Positions 19,001 to 27,396 are shown, counted from the stretch's first letter. The stretch: DNA of 64,000 nt from Pedobacter kyonggii (GCF_004310665.1 NZ_SIXF01000001.1:62001-126000); one strand, 5' to 3'. Numbers and translations are program-made. Notes: generated from the sequence alone by a model not told the origin.

Positions 19001-19386
19001 GTTCCCGAAATGGGGACTTCTTTATTTTTGCTAATTACAATTAAGCCACCATCCGAAACAGAATATTTCAGGTTGGTTCTGTTTAAAATGGCTGCCAATA
19101 CATCAGTAACCAAGGTATTGGTGACAGTAATGCTTACATCCCTATTTACCGGAACGTAAGAAGAGCTGTAAACAAAATGGTAACTGCTTTGCTGCTCAAT
19201 AATCTGTAATACCCTGGCCAGCTTTGTTTTCTTAACATCTAAAGAAATTTTTTCCTGAGAAAAAACCGATGCCGAAACATTAAGACAGGTAATGAAAACC
19301 ATAATACAGGCTAGTTTCATTAGCATAATGAATTTTAGAAGCGCTTTATATTTTGGGCGCCCTTGCAGTAAGTAATAATAAATCAT
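16045..19386 (-). CDS. SusC/RagA-type TonB-dependent receptor with N-terminal STN signalling domain
   Basis: Outer-membrane beta-barrel importer powered by TonB. From Met at 19386 the protein is 1113 aa. A hydrophobic export signal (LKFIMLMKLACIMVFITCLNVSASVFS) is followed by an STN domain (ISLDVKKTKLARVLQIIEQQ...FVYSSSYV), a carboxypeptidase-regulatory-like domain (VPISGTVKDALGGVLPGASV), the TonB box/plug region (GYSVTQIGGETL, NVTIRGVSSLGPSSQPLYVV, LKGAAASALYGNRAKAGVIL) and the barrel, ending in VRTYGLNLSVKL. The STN domain is the part that contacts a FecR-type anti-sigma factor, which fits the FecR gene next door. An ATG at 19425 would add 13 residues; codons further in (Met33/Met36 of that longer frame) are also possible. 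Confidence 0.93.
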   Translation of the reverse strand: MIYYYLLQGRPKYKALLKFIMLMKLACIMVFITCLNVSASVFSQEKISLDVKKTKLARVLQIIEQQSSYHFVYSSSYVPVNRDVSITVTNTLVTDVLAAILNRTNLKYSVSDGGLIVISKNKEVPISGTVKDALGGVLPGASVRVKGTGIGTSTDVNGKFVLNAPENAILVISYAGFQTKEIAIGSQTNIDIVLSEDTKQLTDVVVTALGIKKERRALGYSVTQIGGETLTQARENNITNSLVGKVAGLDIAGTSGGAGAATNVTIRGVSSLGPSSQPLYVVNGIPMESAPVGFGSTIGIGNNGGQYDNAPDLGDAISNLNPDDIESISVLKGAAASALYGNRAKAGVILITTKSGKGNNIEFSSNYVAEQVMDRTNWQYIYGQGVNGQKPATQLAAASTGSSSWGARLDGSNVVQFDGVSRPYSAQEDNIEDFYRTGGTFTNTLALNKSFTGGVMRLSASDLTNRSVVPNSGLNRQNFTLSGTFDPIKNLVIDARFNYILEQAKNRPMVSDGAGNANYNAAFLPTSVNIETLKPGKKPDETELSYNTGNTYATNPWFAAYDFIHNTKRERLLSSISAKYTFDNGLFLQARAGRDSYNDNYVAVTPSGTAYDADGGYTEQISKFSDINVDALIGKSFKIDDFSITPNFGASYRRTKGAGTTNTGGSFQIFGVYNLANTGGKAVAVYQTDQETQSVYGTLEVTYKDILYLTGSARNDWFSTLATPGRDNKLNTIYPSISGSFVFTELWKPSFLSFGKLRAGFANVGQATSPFQTQLYYNLRSETINGSSLGNIVNAAIPNATLKASSASELEIGTEMRFFGDRLSVDFTWYNKKSKDEILAVPTSTTTGYNGAFLNIGKLQNRGVEALVSGVVLKNKDFSWTSTLNGSYNDNKVITLAPGTASQPLATSRSNVGFLQNLEGLAIAQVMAYDYKYDANGNIIKDTNGIPERGELKPYGSAYNKWTAGWNNEFNYKGINFSFLIDGKWGGKIFSATDYYGYVFGLHQATLENRDALGINAANYYSTFANNVSKQFVQDASFIKFRQVILGYNFPGKMFNNKIKGLNVSFVGRNLFILMKKTDNIDPESSYNATIPGMELGGVPPVRTYGLNLSVKL

Positions 19387-19472
19387 ATTTTTGTTTTTTT
19401 GGTTGCATAAAGTTCTTGGCAGCAATCTGTTTGCGCATAAACTGCCATTAATTAATCAAAAGAGAAATTGTT

Positions 19473-19498
19473 AAGGGCGGTGCTCCAACACCGTCCTT
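19473..19498. other. Hairpin between the anti-sigma gene and susC
   Basis: AAGGGCGGTG (19473-19482) pairs with CACCGTCCTT (19489-19498), a 10-bp stem with a 6-nt loop. The T tract lies on the plus side. On the transcribed minus strand there is no U run after it, so RNA processing or pausing is as likely as termination. Confidence 0.5.
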
Positions 19499-19506
19499 TT
19501 TTCTTT

Positions 19507-20574
19507 CTATTTCGAGATGGTTACCTGTTTTCCTTTTATCTCATATTTAAAATTATTTTCAGTGTCTTTTAAAGCTTGTAAAACCTGTTCGATACTTTCG
19601 TTTGTTATGGTTGCTGTAAAGCGGTATTTTTCTATTGAAGGATCTGTAAATCTGATTTCTACGTTGTACCATTTTTCTAAAACATTCCTAATCTCATCAA
19701 AATCCTGATCGTATATTTCGATCCTGTTCTGTGTCCAGGCAGTTTCTACAATGGTGCTGTCTTTAATCTTTGTGTAATGGTTAATGGTAATTTCGGGCTG
19801 TAAAGCAGTAGGTTTAAGCAATTTGCTTTTTTGTTGCGGCGCAATGCTCTTATAAAAAGTAACTTTCTGACTTGGTTTTAAAGTAATGGTCCCACCGTTT
19901 CCATTTACGGCTTCCATGGTAATTAAGCCACGGATTAAAGTTGCTTCTGAAGTTGTTTCATCGGGATATGCTTTGACATTAAAAGCAGTACCCAGTACAT
20001 TGATGTTAAAATCGGCTGTGTGCACTTTAAAAGGTTTATTTTTATCGTGAGCCACATCAAAAAAAGCCTCACCCTTTAAGGTAACCTCCCTAAATTGATC
20101 GTTAAAACCTTTGGTTACAGATAAAGAACTTTTTGCGTTTAATAGTACTGATGTTCCATCCTGAAGTTTAATTTTTTTACGTTCACCACTTTTTGTGGTA
20201 AAAGTATAAATCTCCCGTGCAGCATTTTGTGTATTGTTGTCCTTAAAGTATATGTTATAAACCAATACTGAGCCAAGCACTAAAACTAATGCTGCTGCTA
20301 TTTTAAGCCACAAATAAGGGTTCAGTTTAACTACTTTTTCTTCCGGAAACATACTTTCCTTCAAACTTTCTGTCTGTTTATTTAATGGGCGTTTATTCCC
20401 GCTCAATATCACATAAAGTTTTTTTGCTTCTGCAATTACTGCAGCCTGCTCGGGGTGGGCATTAATGTACTTCTCCCAATATCCAATGCAAAGCTTATCG
20501 GTTCCAGCACAATACTGCTGAAAAGTACTATCGACAAGAAAATCTTCTGCATTGAATTTACTTCTATCAACCAT
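19507..20574 (-). CDS. FecR-family anti-sigma factor
   Basis: An inner-membrane regulator that holds an ECF sigma factor until the outer-membrane receptor signals substrate. The 355-aa protein has a cytoplasmic N-terminal part (1-85), one transmembrane helix at about 87-108 (YLWLKIAAALVLVLGSVLVYNIYF spans it), a periplasmic FecR domain (about 125-225: TFTTKSGERKKIKLQDGTSV, ALKSSLSV-like LNAKSSLSVTKGF, GEAFFDVAHDKNKPFKV, TAFNVKAYPDE) and a C-terminal DUF4974-like domain (about 280-355) resembling an STN fold. It sits between the sigma gene and the STN-bearing SusC, the standard order, except that about 730 bp of repeat-bearing DNA separates it from the sigma gene. Confidence 0.92.
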   Translation of the reverse strand: MVDRSKFNAEDFLVDSTFQQYCAGTDKLCIGYWEKYINAHPEQAAVIAEAKKLYVILSGNKRPLNKQTESLKESMFPEEKVVKLNPYLWLKIAAALVLVLGSVLVYNIYFKDNNTQNAAREIYTFTTKSGERKKIKLQDGTSVLLNAKSSLSVTKGFNDQFREVTLKGEAFFDVAHDKNKPFKVHTADFNINVLGTAFNVKAYPDETTSEATLIRGLITMEAVNGNGGTITLKPSQKVTFYKSIAPQQKSKLLKPTALQPEITINHYTKIKDSTIVETAWTQNRIEIYDQDFDEIRNVLEKWYNVEIRFTDPSIEKYRFTATITNESIEQVLQALKDTENNFKYEIKGKQVTISK

Positions 20575-21301
20575 TCTAATTTGCCTTTTACATATCAGTG
20601 CCCAAAAGCTTTACTTTTTCCTAAGGAAATTTTAACTTTTTTTTAACATGACAGAATATGTGCCCTGAATGAGGATATAATGAAGAAATTTAATTTGCAG
20701 GAATGCAGATTAAGAAATACAAAGGGGTTGATCCTCTCAAGATTCAAGTAGTTTTTATGGTTTTTTTTGGAAAGCAATTGCAGAAGCATTTGGGTTTGAT
20801 AGTCCTGCTATCCGCTTTATTTCATATCGCTGCTATCAGGTTTAGGTGGCGCTGGCGGTATTACTGTTTGTGGTTGCAGGGCGCAGGACAGTTAAACCGC
20901 CAAGAACCACACACCTAATTTCCTAAACCCGGTAGTAACGAAAATCCTTTTTATTGCTTAAAACAATATTTAACTATAACGTTTATCTGCAATAAAAAGA
21001 TTGGAGTGCATAACGGGACTACAGCACCCACAGAGACAATAATGTTCGTTTTCAAAATATAAAATCCATTAGCTCAAACTGGCAGACTGTGAGGATAGAA
21101 GACTTCAGAAGTTTTAAGTATTAATTTTTTGGGCGTTTTAACACGCTATCCGCTGTATCTTTTGGCTTTCCTTCGACAGGCTCAGGATGACACCAAAAGG
21201 ATGCCGCTCCTATCGTTAACGCAGATTTTCTGCCCAAATCAGAAATTTATAAAAGGATTGAGCGTTAGGGAAACTTCGAAAGTTTTAAGACAGGTTATTT
21301 A
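20575..21301. repeat. Gene-free spacer between sigma and anti-sigma genes, with dispersed repeat
   Basis: The first 100 bases are the anti-sigma leader. From about 20766 it holds another copy of the family seen at 9323-9960: TTTGGAAAGCAATTGCAG, AGTCCTGCTATCCGC, then GGTTTAGGTGGC and TTCCTAAACCCGGTAG. An inverted repeat follows, AATCCTTTTTATTGC (about 20949-20963) against GCAATAAAAAGATT (about 20989-21002). At 21160-21198 lies a half REP-like element, TTCCTTCGACAGGCTCAGG, framed by TTTTGG/CCAAAA. No gene was recognised. Confidence 0.6.
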
Positions 21302-21862
21302 TCAAGATTTACGCATTAATTCTTTTCTCAGGATTTTTAGTGCGTCGTAAATGGTATTATAGGCCGTTTTAATGGTCTGATTACTTTGTTCGGCAATCTG
21401 CTCATAACTTAACCCATCAAAAAACTTTAAATGGATGAGCTGTTTTTGGCGAAAGGTTAATTTTTCTAACGCATTTTTGAGCTGATGTTGCACCAGTTCG
21501 TCACTTTGTACTTTAACAATAAATTCTTCGTAACTCATTTCCATCCAATCGCCATTGGCCCCCGCATTAAAAAGTGCATCGTTAATTTTACGCTTTCTTT
21601 CTAATATCCGGAGCAATTTCCGCTTAAGGAAGGTACGCAGATAGGCTTCAACATTATCAACCCGGGTTAGGCTTTCGTGTTTCTCCCAAATGGTGGTAAA
21701 AACAAGGTCGGTAGCTTCACTAGAAGTATCTGCATCGGCACAAACCCTGATCCCGAAATTTACGAGCGGGTAATAAAGTGCTGAATAGAGGTCAAAAAAC
21801 GCATCTTTATCGCCAAGCCGTAACCGTTCCCATAATAAGTGATGCGCTAGTTTACTGTTCAT
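21302..21862 (-). CDS. ECF-subfamily RNA polymerase sigma-70 factor
   Basis: Directs RNA polymerase to its target promoter, presumably that of the adjacent susC/susD operon, when released by the FecR protein. From Met at 21862 it has 186 aa, normal for the family; the open frame extends 14 codons upstream. Region 2 spans about residues 15-85 (DKDAFFDLYSALYYPLVNFGI through NVEAYLRTFLKRKLLR). Region 4 is at about 130-180 (LEKLTFRQKQLIHLKFFDGL, SYEQIAEQSNQTIKTAYNTI), with the helix-turn-helix typical of the Bacteroidota ECF group paired with FecR. It ends 727 bp upstream of the anti-sigma gene, an unusual gap, so the pair may not be on one transcript. Confidence 0.93.
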   Translation of the reverse strand: MNSKLAHHLLWERLRLGDKDAFFDLYSALYYPLVNFGIRVCADADTSSEATDLVFTTIWEKHESLTRVDNVEAYLRTFLKRKLLRILERKRKINDALFNAGANGDWMEMSYEEFIVKVQSDELVQHQLKNALEKLTFRQKQLIHLKFFDGLSYEQIAEQSNQTIKTAYNTIYDALKILRKELMRKS

Positions 21863-21923
21863 TAACCTGTTAGTTGTTATCGCAATATTAACTAAAAACA
21901 ACAAGATTATTACGCGCTGATTT

Positions 21924-23807
21924 TTACTTTAAAGCTGTTTTACTGAAAATGTGATATTCTCCAGGCGCTAAAGTGCTGTTATAGCTATTTGATGAAAGGT
22001 TAATGCTGCCTCCAAGGGCATCGACCCAGTTACCTGATGCACCAAAATCAATATTGGCGGTCTGGCTCACCACATCGAAATTACCAACCACTACAACCGT
22101 ATTAGTGCCTTCGGTTAACTTAATGTACTTAATTCCACCAGCAAGGTTATAAGTTGAGTTGGCTGAATTAAAAATGCTGTTGTTCTTTTTCAATCTGATA
22201 AATTTAGCGTAAGCATCATACAAAACTTTACGGCTCGGATCGGTGTAATAATCCCATTTAATCGGTTTTTCACCAGTTCTTCCATTAAAATCGATACTTA
22301 TATCATAACCCAGTTCTCCAAACTGCCAGATCATTTTTGGTCCGGGGATACTAAACAAAAATGCAGCTGATAACTCTTCTCTTTTTAATGAAGTGGCTAA
22401 ATTTCCTTTAATTACATAACTACCTGAAGCATTTCCATAGGTAATATTCTTAAAGTTTAATCGCTCTTCGTCATGACTTTCGCCATATCCAACCAAGTTC
22501 TCTGACTTGGCAAACCCATGATTGGCATAAAAACCCCACTGAAAATTAGAATTATCTAACCAACCCATGGTCGCTTCGTTCATGTTGTAATTCATGTTGT
22601 TCCAGAGCATTATTCCTTCATCAGCCAAAACCTTTTCTTCTGATTCTTCGGCAAAGTGCTCCAAAATCACATAAAAATTAGGATCTAAACTTTTGATAAA
22701 ACCATTATAGTCTTTCCAAATTGCAATCCGCCCGGCATCGTACAATCTAAACTGGTCGTCATTAGTTGACGATTTCTGTGTAAATCCTTTCGACAGATCG
22801 AAACGGAAACCATCAATTTTATACTGCTGCATCCAAAACTTCATTACATCTCTCGAGAACTTTTTAGTAGCCAAACTTTCATGGTTAAAATCATACCCCA
22901 CATTAAATGGATGTTTTGCATCAACATTAAACCATGGACTAGCACTGATTGGTTTTGATCCATCGAAATACAATTGCACCATTGGCGATTGACCGAAAGA
23001 ATGGTTCAACACCATATCCATAATCACGGCAATGCCACGGCCATGGCATTCATCAATAAAATTTTGTAGCGCGGTTTTAGTTCCATAATATTTATCGGGT
23101 GCAAAATAAAACGACGGATTGTAGCCCCAGCTTAAATTACCTTCGAATTCGTTTACCGGCATCAGCTCAATTGCATTAATACCTAAACCGATCAGATAAT
23201 CGAGTTTGGCCAGTGTTGAGGCGTAGTTATGATCGGTGGTAAAATCGCGAACGAGCAATTCGTAAATGACCAGGTTATCTTTAGCCGGACGGGAAAAACT
23301 GGTGTTTTTCCAGCTATAAGTTGGCTGATTGGCCTGCATTACACTCACAATGCCTGTTGTTTTACCGGTTGGATAGGCTTTTAAATTTGGATACGTTGCA
23401 GCAGTAATATATTTATCGTTGTCAGGATCGAGTATTTTCTCGCAGTAAGGATCGGCAACTTTTAAGTTTCCATCTACATAAAACTGATAGGCATATTCTG
23501 TATTGGGGTTTAAATTATCTACTTGAAACCACCAATAATTTCCATCTGGTGTATTTTTCATGGCTAACGTTGTGGTAGACCAATCGTTAAACTCGCCAAT
23601 TAGCGAAATTGATTTTTTGCCCGGAGCATATAATGTTACAATAGCCGAAGTTCCGTTGTTGATAAATACCACACCATCTTTGGCCCCGGCAGGTAAAGCT
23701 GCTGTTTGATTTGTTGGCGTTGGTTCTATGCCACCATCTGTTGATGCTTTTTTACAGGCGATATTAAACGATACTACCAATAGTAATAGATAAATTATTT
23801 TTTTCAT
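21924..23807 (-). CDS. Lipoprotein alpha-amylase-family glycosidase (GH13) with N-terminal CBM48-like domain
   Basis: A retaining alpha-glucan hydrolase, probably anchored to the outer membrane by the lipobox FNIAC (Cys18). Residues about 45-150 form an early-set/CBM48-type sandwich (SISLIGEFNDWSTTTLAM). The GH13 barrel shows all four conserved regions: I VIMDMVLNH (about 261-269), II GFRFDLSKGF with nucleophile Asp337, III ILEHFAEE with acid Glu383, and IV GYGESHDEER with His445-Asp446. Length 627 aa, complete. It is the last gene of the leftward maltodextrin operon. Its surface position would make it the depolymerase feeding SusC/SusD; this role is inferred from the lipobox and context. Confidence 0.92.
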   Translation of the reverse strand: MKKIIYLLLLVVSFNIACKKASTDGGIEPTPTNQTAALPAGAKDGVVFINNGTSAIVTLYAPGKKSISLIGEFNDWSTTTLAMKNTPDGNYWWFQVDNLNPNTEYAYQFYVDGNLKVADPYCEKILDPDNDKYITAATYPNLKAYPTGKTTGIVSVMQANQPTYSWKNTSFSRPAKDNLVIYELLVRDFTTDHNYASTLAKLDYLIGLGINAIELMPVNEFEGNLSWGYNPSFYFAPDKYYGTKTALQNFIDECHGRGIAVIMDMVLNHSFGQSPMVQLYFDGSKPISASPWFNVDAKHPFNVGYDFNHESLATKKFSRDVMKFWMQQYKIDGFRFDLSKGFTQKSSTNDDQFRLYDAGRIAIWKDYNGFIKSLDPNFYVILEHFAEESEEKVLADEGIMLWNNMNYNMNEATMGWLDNSNFQWGFYANHGFAKSENLVGYGESHDEERLNFKNITYGNASGSYVIKGNLATSLKREELSAAFLFSIPGPKMIWQFGELGYDISIDFNGRTGEKPIKWDYYTDPSRKVLYDAYAKFIRLKKNNSIFNSANSTYNLAGGIKYIKLTEGTNTVVVVGNFDVVSQTANIDFGASGNWVDALGGSINLSSNSYNSTLAPGEYHIFSKTALK

Positions 23808-23830
23808 TTGGTTAGATTATTATTGGTTTT

Positions 23831-23920
23831 ACCACAGAGAACACCGAGTTTTCCACCGAGAAGATGATATCTTATACCAACGCTGTGCCCTCTGCGCATT
23901 TACTCTATGTACTCGGTGGT
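23831..23920. repeat. ACCACAGAG/CTCGGTGGT intergenic repeat, copy 1
   Basis: Begins ACCACAGAGAACACCGAG and ends ACTCGGTGGT, an imperfect inverted repeat of about 90 bp between the GH13 lipoprotein and transporter genes. A related copy lies at 25406-25495. Confidence 0.6.
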
Positions 23921-23936
23921 TATTTTCTACCTCCTC

Positions 23937-23988
23937 GGTCTGTGGGACACAGACCGAAATGTTGTTAGTGGTCTGTGTCCCACAGACC
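23937..23988. repeat. Perfect 19-bp inverted repeat with self-folding arms
   Basis: GGTCTGTGGGACACAGACC (23937-23955) and its exact reverse complement (23970-23988) enclose a 14-nt loop. Each arm can also fold alone (GGTCTGTG with CACAGACC). A related single hairpin is at 42411-42432. It lies downstream of the transporter stop and may affect operon mRNA folding. Confidence 0.8.
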
Positions 23989-24008
23989 ACGGAATAACCA
24001 TGGGTTTA

Positions 24009-25385
24009 TTATATCGATCTATTTTCTTCTAACCCAAGTTTAGAAGCCAAGACTTCATCCGTTTTCTTTGGTTCGCGGATAAATACATAACAGATTACAG
24101 CAGCCAGAATCATTAAACCTCCACCCAACTGAACAGCTAGAAGCCTATCGTTATTTAATACATTGCGCATTAACCAGCCGAAACCTAACGACGCGATAAT
24201 CTCTGGCAATACAATAAAAAAGTTGAAAATGCCCATGTAGATCCCGATTTTATCTTTGGGTAAAGAACCGCTTAACATGGCATAAGGCATAGAAAGAATA
24301 CTGGCCCAAGCTATACCAACTCCTGTCATACAGAGATAAAGCATATTCTTATCATGTACCCATGCTACGCTGATTAAGCCAATAGCCCCGCACATTAAAC
24401 ACAAGGCATGTGTGGTTTTTCTTCCCAATGCATCGGCAATTTTAGGCAGAACCAATGCAAAAAGAAAAGTAATAACGCTATAGTAAGCAAGGGTTAAACT
24501 TCCAAAATCTGCACCATGTGCATAAACCGGATCTGCAGCATCTTTACCACCAAAAACATTTACGGCAACCGCTGTGGTATAATAAAACCACATTAAAAAC
24601 AAACCTGGCCAGGTAAAAAACTGAACCAACGAAACAATCTGCATTCTTTTAGGCATATTGCTTAAGGCATGAAAAATTTCCCTGGCACCGCCACCAAAAC
24701 CTTTATTGCTTTCTTTTACTTTTTCTTTAAAATCCACATCCTGCGGAGGGTATTCTTTAGTGGTAAAAACCGTCCATAATACGGCAGCGAAGAAGAAAAA
24801 AGCGCCAATATAAAAAGAGAACTTTACGTTTTCGGGAATACTGCCCTGCTCTGCCGTATTGGTTAAATGGAAAATATTATTCATAAGCCATGGCAATGCT
24901 GAGGCTACACTTCCACCTAAACCGATCATCATACTCTGCATAATAAAACCGCGGTTAACCTGGCTATCGGGCAATTTATCGGTAACAAAAGCACGAAAAG
25001 GTTCCATTGCAATGTTTCCAAAAACATCCAGAATCCAAAGTAAACCAGCGGCCATCCATAATACACTGCTGTGCGGCATAAAAATTAACGCAATACTGCT
25101 TACAATAGCACCGATCAAAAAATAAGGTCTTCTTCTACCCCATTTTGGATGCCAGGTACGGTCGCTCAGGTAACCAATAATCGGCTGTACCAATAAGCCG
25201 GTTAAGGGCGCGGCCAAAAACAATAATGGAACCTGATCGGGATTGGCACCCAGGTTTTCGTAAATACGGCCCATGTTTGCACGCTGTAAATCCCAACCGA
25301 ACTGAATCCCAAAAAAACCAACACTCATGTTTATGATCTGTACGAGTGTTAATTTCGGGTTCTCGAATATTGTTTTTAAGCTCAT
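24009..25385 (-). CDS. MFS sugar transporter, GPH/SLC45-like, probably for maltose or maltodextrin
   Basis: A 12-helix inner-membrane symporter, 458 aa. The family marks are the N-terminal helix with FGIQFGWDLQRANMGRIYE, the loop-2/3 motif DRTWHPKWGRRRP (75-87) and many hydrophobic segments through ICYVFIREPKK at the C-terminus. Proteins of this type import maltose, sucrose or short maltooligosaccharides. It is placed between two alpha-amylase genes and downstream of a GH65 phosphorylase and beta-phosphoglucomutase, which supports a periplasm-to-cytoplasm role for maltose. Substrate choice is inferred from context. Confidence 0.88.
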   Translation of the reverse strand: MSLKTIFENPKLTLVQIINMSVGFFGIQFGWDLQRANMGRIYENLGANPDQVPLLFLAAPLTGLLVQPIIGYLSDRTWHPKWGRRRPYFLIGAIVSSIALIFMPHSSVLWMAAGLLWILDVFGNIAMEPFRAFVTDKLPDSQVNRGFIMQSMMIGLGGSVASALPWLMNNIFHLTNTAEQGSIPENVKFSFYIGAFFFFAAVLWTVFTTKEYPPQDVDFKEKVKESNKGFGGGAREIFHALSNMPKRMQIVSLVQFFTWPGLFLMWFYYTTAVAVNVFGGKDAADPVYAHGADFGSLTLAYYSVITFLFALVLPKIADALGRKTTHALCLMCGAIGLISVAWVHDKNMLYLCMTGVGIAWASILSMPYAMLSGSLPKDKIGIYMGIFNFFIVLPEIIASLGFGWLMRNVLNNDRLLAVQLGGGLMILAAVICYVFIREPKKTDEVLASKLGLEENRSI

Positions 25386-25405
25386 TGTATTTGGTTTAGT
25401 GTTTT

Positions 25406-25495
25406 ACCACCGAGGGCACCGAGTTGTACACACAGTATACCGAGCTCTAATATACTTGGTGTTTCTCTGTGCTTTTACTTTGTGTTCTCTGTGGT
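25406..25495. repeat. ACCACCGAG/CTCTGTGGT intergenic repeat, copy 2
   Basis: Begins ACCACCGAGGGCACCGAG and ends TTCTCTGTGGT, an imperfect inverted repeat of about 90 bp similar to 23831-23920. It lies between the transporter and the upstream GH13 gene. Confidence 0.6.
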
Positions 25496-25503
25496 TAATT
25501 ATC

Positions 25504-27396
25504 TTAAAATTCAATCACCTGTGCACTAACGGGTGCAAGGGTTATGGGTATGCTTGTTCCGGCGGGGATATTTAATTTTCTGTCTGTTAACAGATCTGTA
25601 ACCGGAGATGAATGTTTAACTTTTAAAATCTGATCGGGGATTTCGATATTGGCGGTTAAGGTTTGTGTCCGATCAAAATTGGCCACTATCAATAAACGCT
25701 GTTTGCCAGAGTAACGGATAAAAGCATACATGCGGTTATTCATATTCCCTGTAACAGGTACCTCATAAATTTCACCATTCATTATAGCATCGCTCGTTGA
25801 TGTAACTTTTAATAACTGTTGATAATAAGCGCGTAATTTTTGCTCGTTTTCACTTAATTGTTTACCATCAAAAGCGCCATTATTCATCCATTTCTGGTGG
25901 CTTGGAACACCCCAATAATCGAAAATAGTGGTTCTGTTGTCGTCACCGCCAAATCCTTCCTGACCTTTTCCAGGTTCACCAACTTCCTGACCGAAATAAA
26001 GCATTACCGGACCCGAGCCCAATGTTGCCGAAACAACCATTGCAGGTAAAGCGAGTTCGGCTTTCCCTGCAAATCCTGCTGATGCAATGCGCTCTTCATC
26101 ATGGTTTTCTAAAAAGTGCAACATGTGTTTGCCAAAACCAGCACTCTCTACCTGCCATACGTGTTTAATCGCAGCCACATCTGCAGTTGGTTCATTCCTG
26201 ATCAGTTTTTTAAGTCCATCGTACAAACCCACTTTATCATACAGGTAATCGAATTTACCTTCGTCTAAATATTGTTTGTAAACTTTTGGATTGTAGGCTT
26301 CTCCGATAAAAATCAAATCAGGATTGACATTTTTAACCTGTGGAATTACCCAGCTCCAGAAAGCAATAGGTACCATTTCGGCCATATCACATCTAAAACC
26401 ATCCACTCCTTTATTGGTCCAATAGGTTAAAATATCACGCATTTTCAACCACACCGGCGGTATGGGATCGAAATACTGCTTTTCACCGTTCTGATAATCT
26501 ACGCCGTAATTCAGCTTAATGGTTTCGTACCAGTCGTCGTATTTAGGCTGTGCAGAAAACACATTGTTACCAGTGGCTTTTGCAGGGTTTTCATTGAACT
26601 TACCATCCTGTAAAATAGAAATTGGAGTTTGCTTTGCTCCACTTGTTGGCACGGCAAATGGCTGACCTGGGTTATAATAAAAATCGTTGCTGGCACTAAA
26701 AGCTTTGGTTACATCATCCTCAGCACCAAAATCGATTACATTTTTTGGTTTTGCATAAGAGTGGTAACTTCTGGCTACGTGATTGGGCACAAAATCGATC
26801 AGCACTTTTAAGTTTTTGGCATGTGTTCTTTTCACCAGCGCTTCAAACTCCTTAATCCTGTTTTTAACATCAACAGCCAGATCGGGATCTACATCGTAAT
26901 AATCGCGGATGGCATAAGGCGAGCCCGCTCTACCCTTTACCACATCGGCATCATCAGGTTTAATCCCATAGGCAGAATAATCGGTTAAACTCGCATGGGC
27001 AAGTACACCGGTATACCAAACATAATTTACGCTGAGTTCTTTTATACCATCTAAGGCTTTATCGGTAATATCGTTAAACTTACCGGAACCGTTCTGTTCT
27101 ATGGTACCATAAGGAATATTTGTGCTGTTTTTATTCCCAAATAATCTGGGCAATACCTGATAAATAACGATCTGTTTATCGCTCATTTTTGTACGCTGTT
27201 TTTGTGCAAAGGATGATAATGAAATAAGTAAAAAGAAAACATAAAATATGCAGGTCCTCCCCCTGCCCTTCCGATGTAAAATCGGAGTAGACACTCCCAA
27301 GGGGGACAAAAACAGAGCTGAAAAGCTTTTTTCAATTGTGGAAGATTGAGATTTTAACCCTCTACCCTCAGCCTTTAAACCCTCTACCTTTCTCAT
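25504..27396 (-). CDS. Alpha-amylase-family glycosidase (GH13), exported; N-terminus uncertain
   Basis: Hydrolyses alpha-1,4-glucans. In the 630-residue frame the GH13 regions are VLIDFVPNH (198-206), GFRCDMAEM with nucleophile Asp337, FIGEAYNP with acid Glu366, and ENHDEER with His432-Asp433. The C-terminus (MYAFIRYSGKQRLLIVANFD) is the usual beta domain. A secretion signal is visible only at residues 50-65 (FYVFFLLISLSSFAQ), and the preceding 49 residues look like translated repeat (MRKVEGLKAEGRGLK...). No in-frame ATG lies just before the signal. The first ATG overlaps the GH65 stop as ATGA, which allows translational coupling; the next is Met71, beyond the signal. Start therefore unresolved. 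Confidence 0.88.
   Translation of the reverse strand: MRKVEGLKAEGRGLKSQSSTIEKSFSALFLSPLGVSTPILHRKGRGRTCIFYVFFLLISLSSFAQKQRTKMSDKQIVIYQVLPRLFGNKNSTNIPYGTIEQNGSGKFNDITDKALDGIKELSVNYVWYTGVLAHASLTDYSAYGIKPDDADVVKGRAGSPYAIRDYYDVDPDLAVDVKNRIKEFEALVKRTHAKNLKVLIDFVPNHVARSYHSYAKPKNVIDFGAEDDVTKAFSASNDFYYNPGQPFAVPTSGAKQTPISILQDGKFNENPAKATGNNVFSAQPKYDDWYETIKLNYGVDYQNGEKQYFDPIPPVWLKMRDILTYWTNKGVDGFRCDMAEMVPIAFWSWVIPQVKNVNPDLIFIGEAYNPKVYKQYLDEGKFDYLYDKVGLYDGLKKLIRNEPTADVAAIKHVWQVESAGFGKHMLHFLENHDEERIASAGFAGKAELALPAMVVSATLGSGPVMLYFGQEVGEPGKGQEGFGGDDNRTTIFDYWGVPSHQKWMNNGAFDGKQLSENEQKLRAYYQQLLKVTSTSDAIMNGEIYEVPVTGNMNNRMYAFIRYSGKQRLLIVANFDRTQTLTANIEIPDQILKVKHSSPVTDLLTDRKLNIPAGTSIPITLAPVSAQVIEF

Noticed and set aside
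20949-21002. Hairpin of AATCCTTTTTATTGC and its complement taken as a terminator for the sigma gene
   Set aside because: It lies more than 290 bp past the stop, belongs to the repeat copy and has no T tract on the transcribed side.
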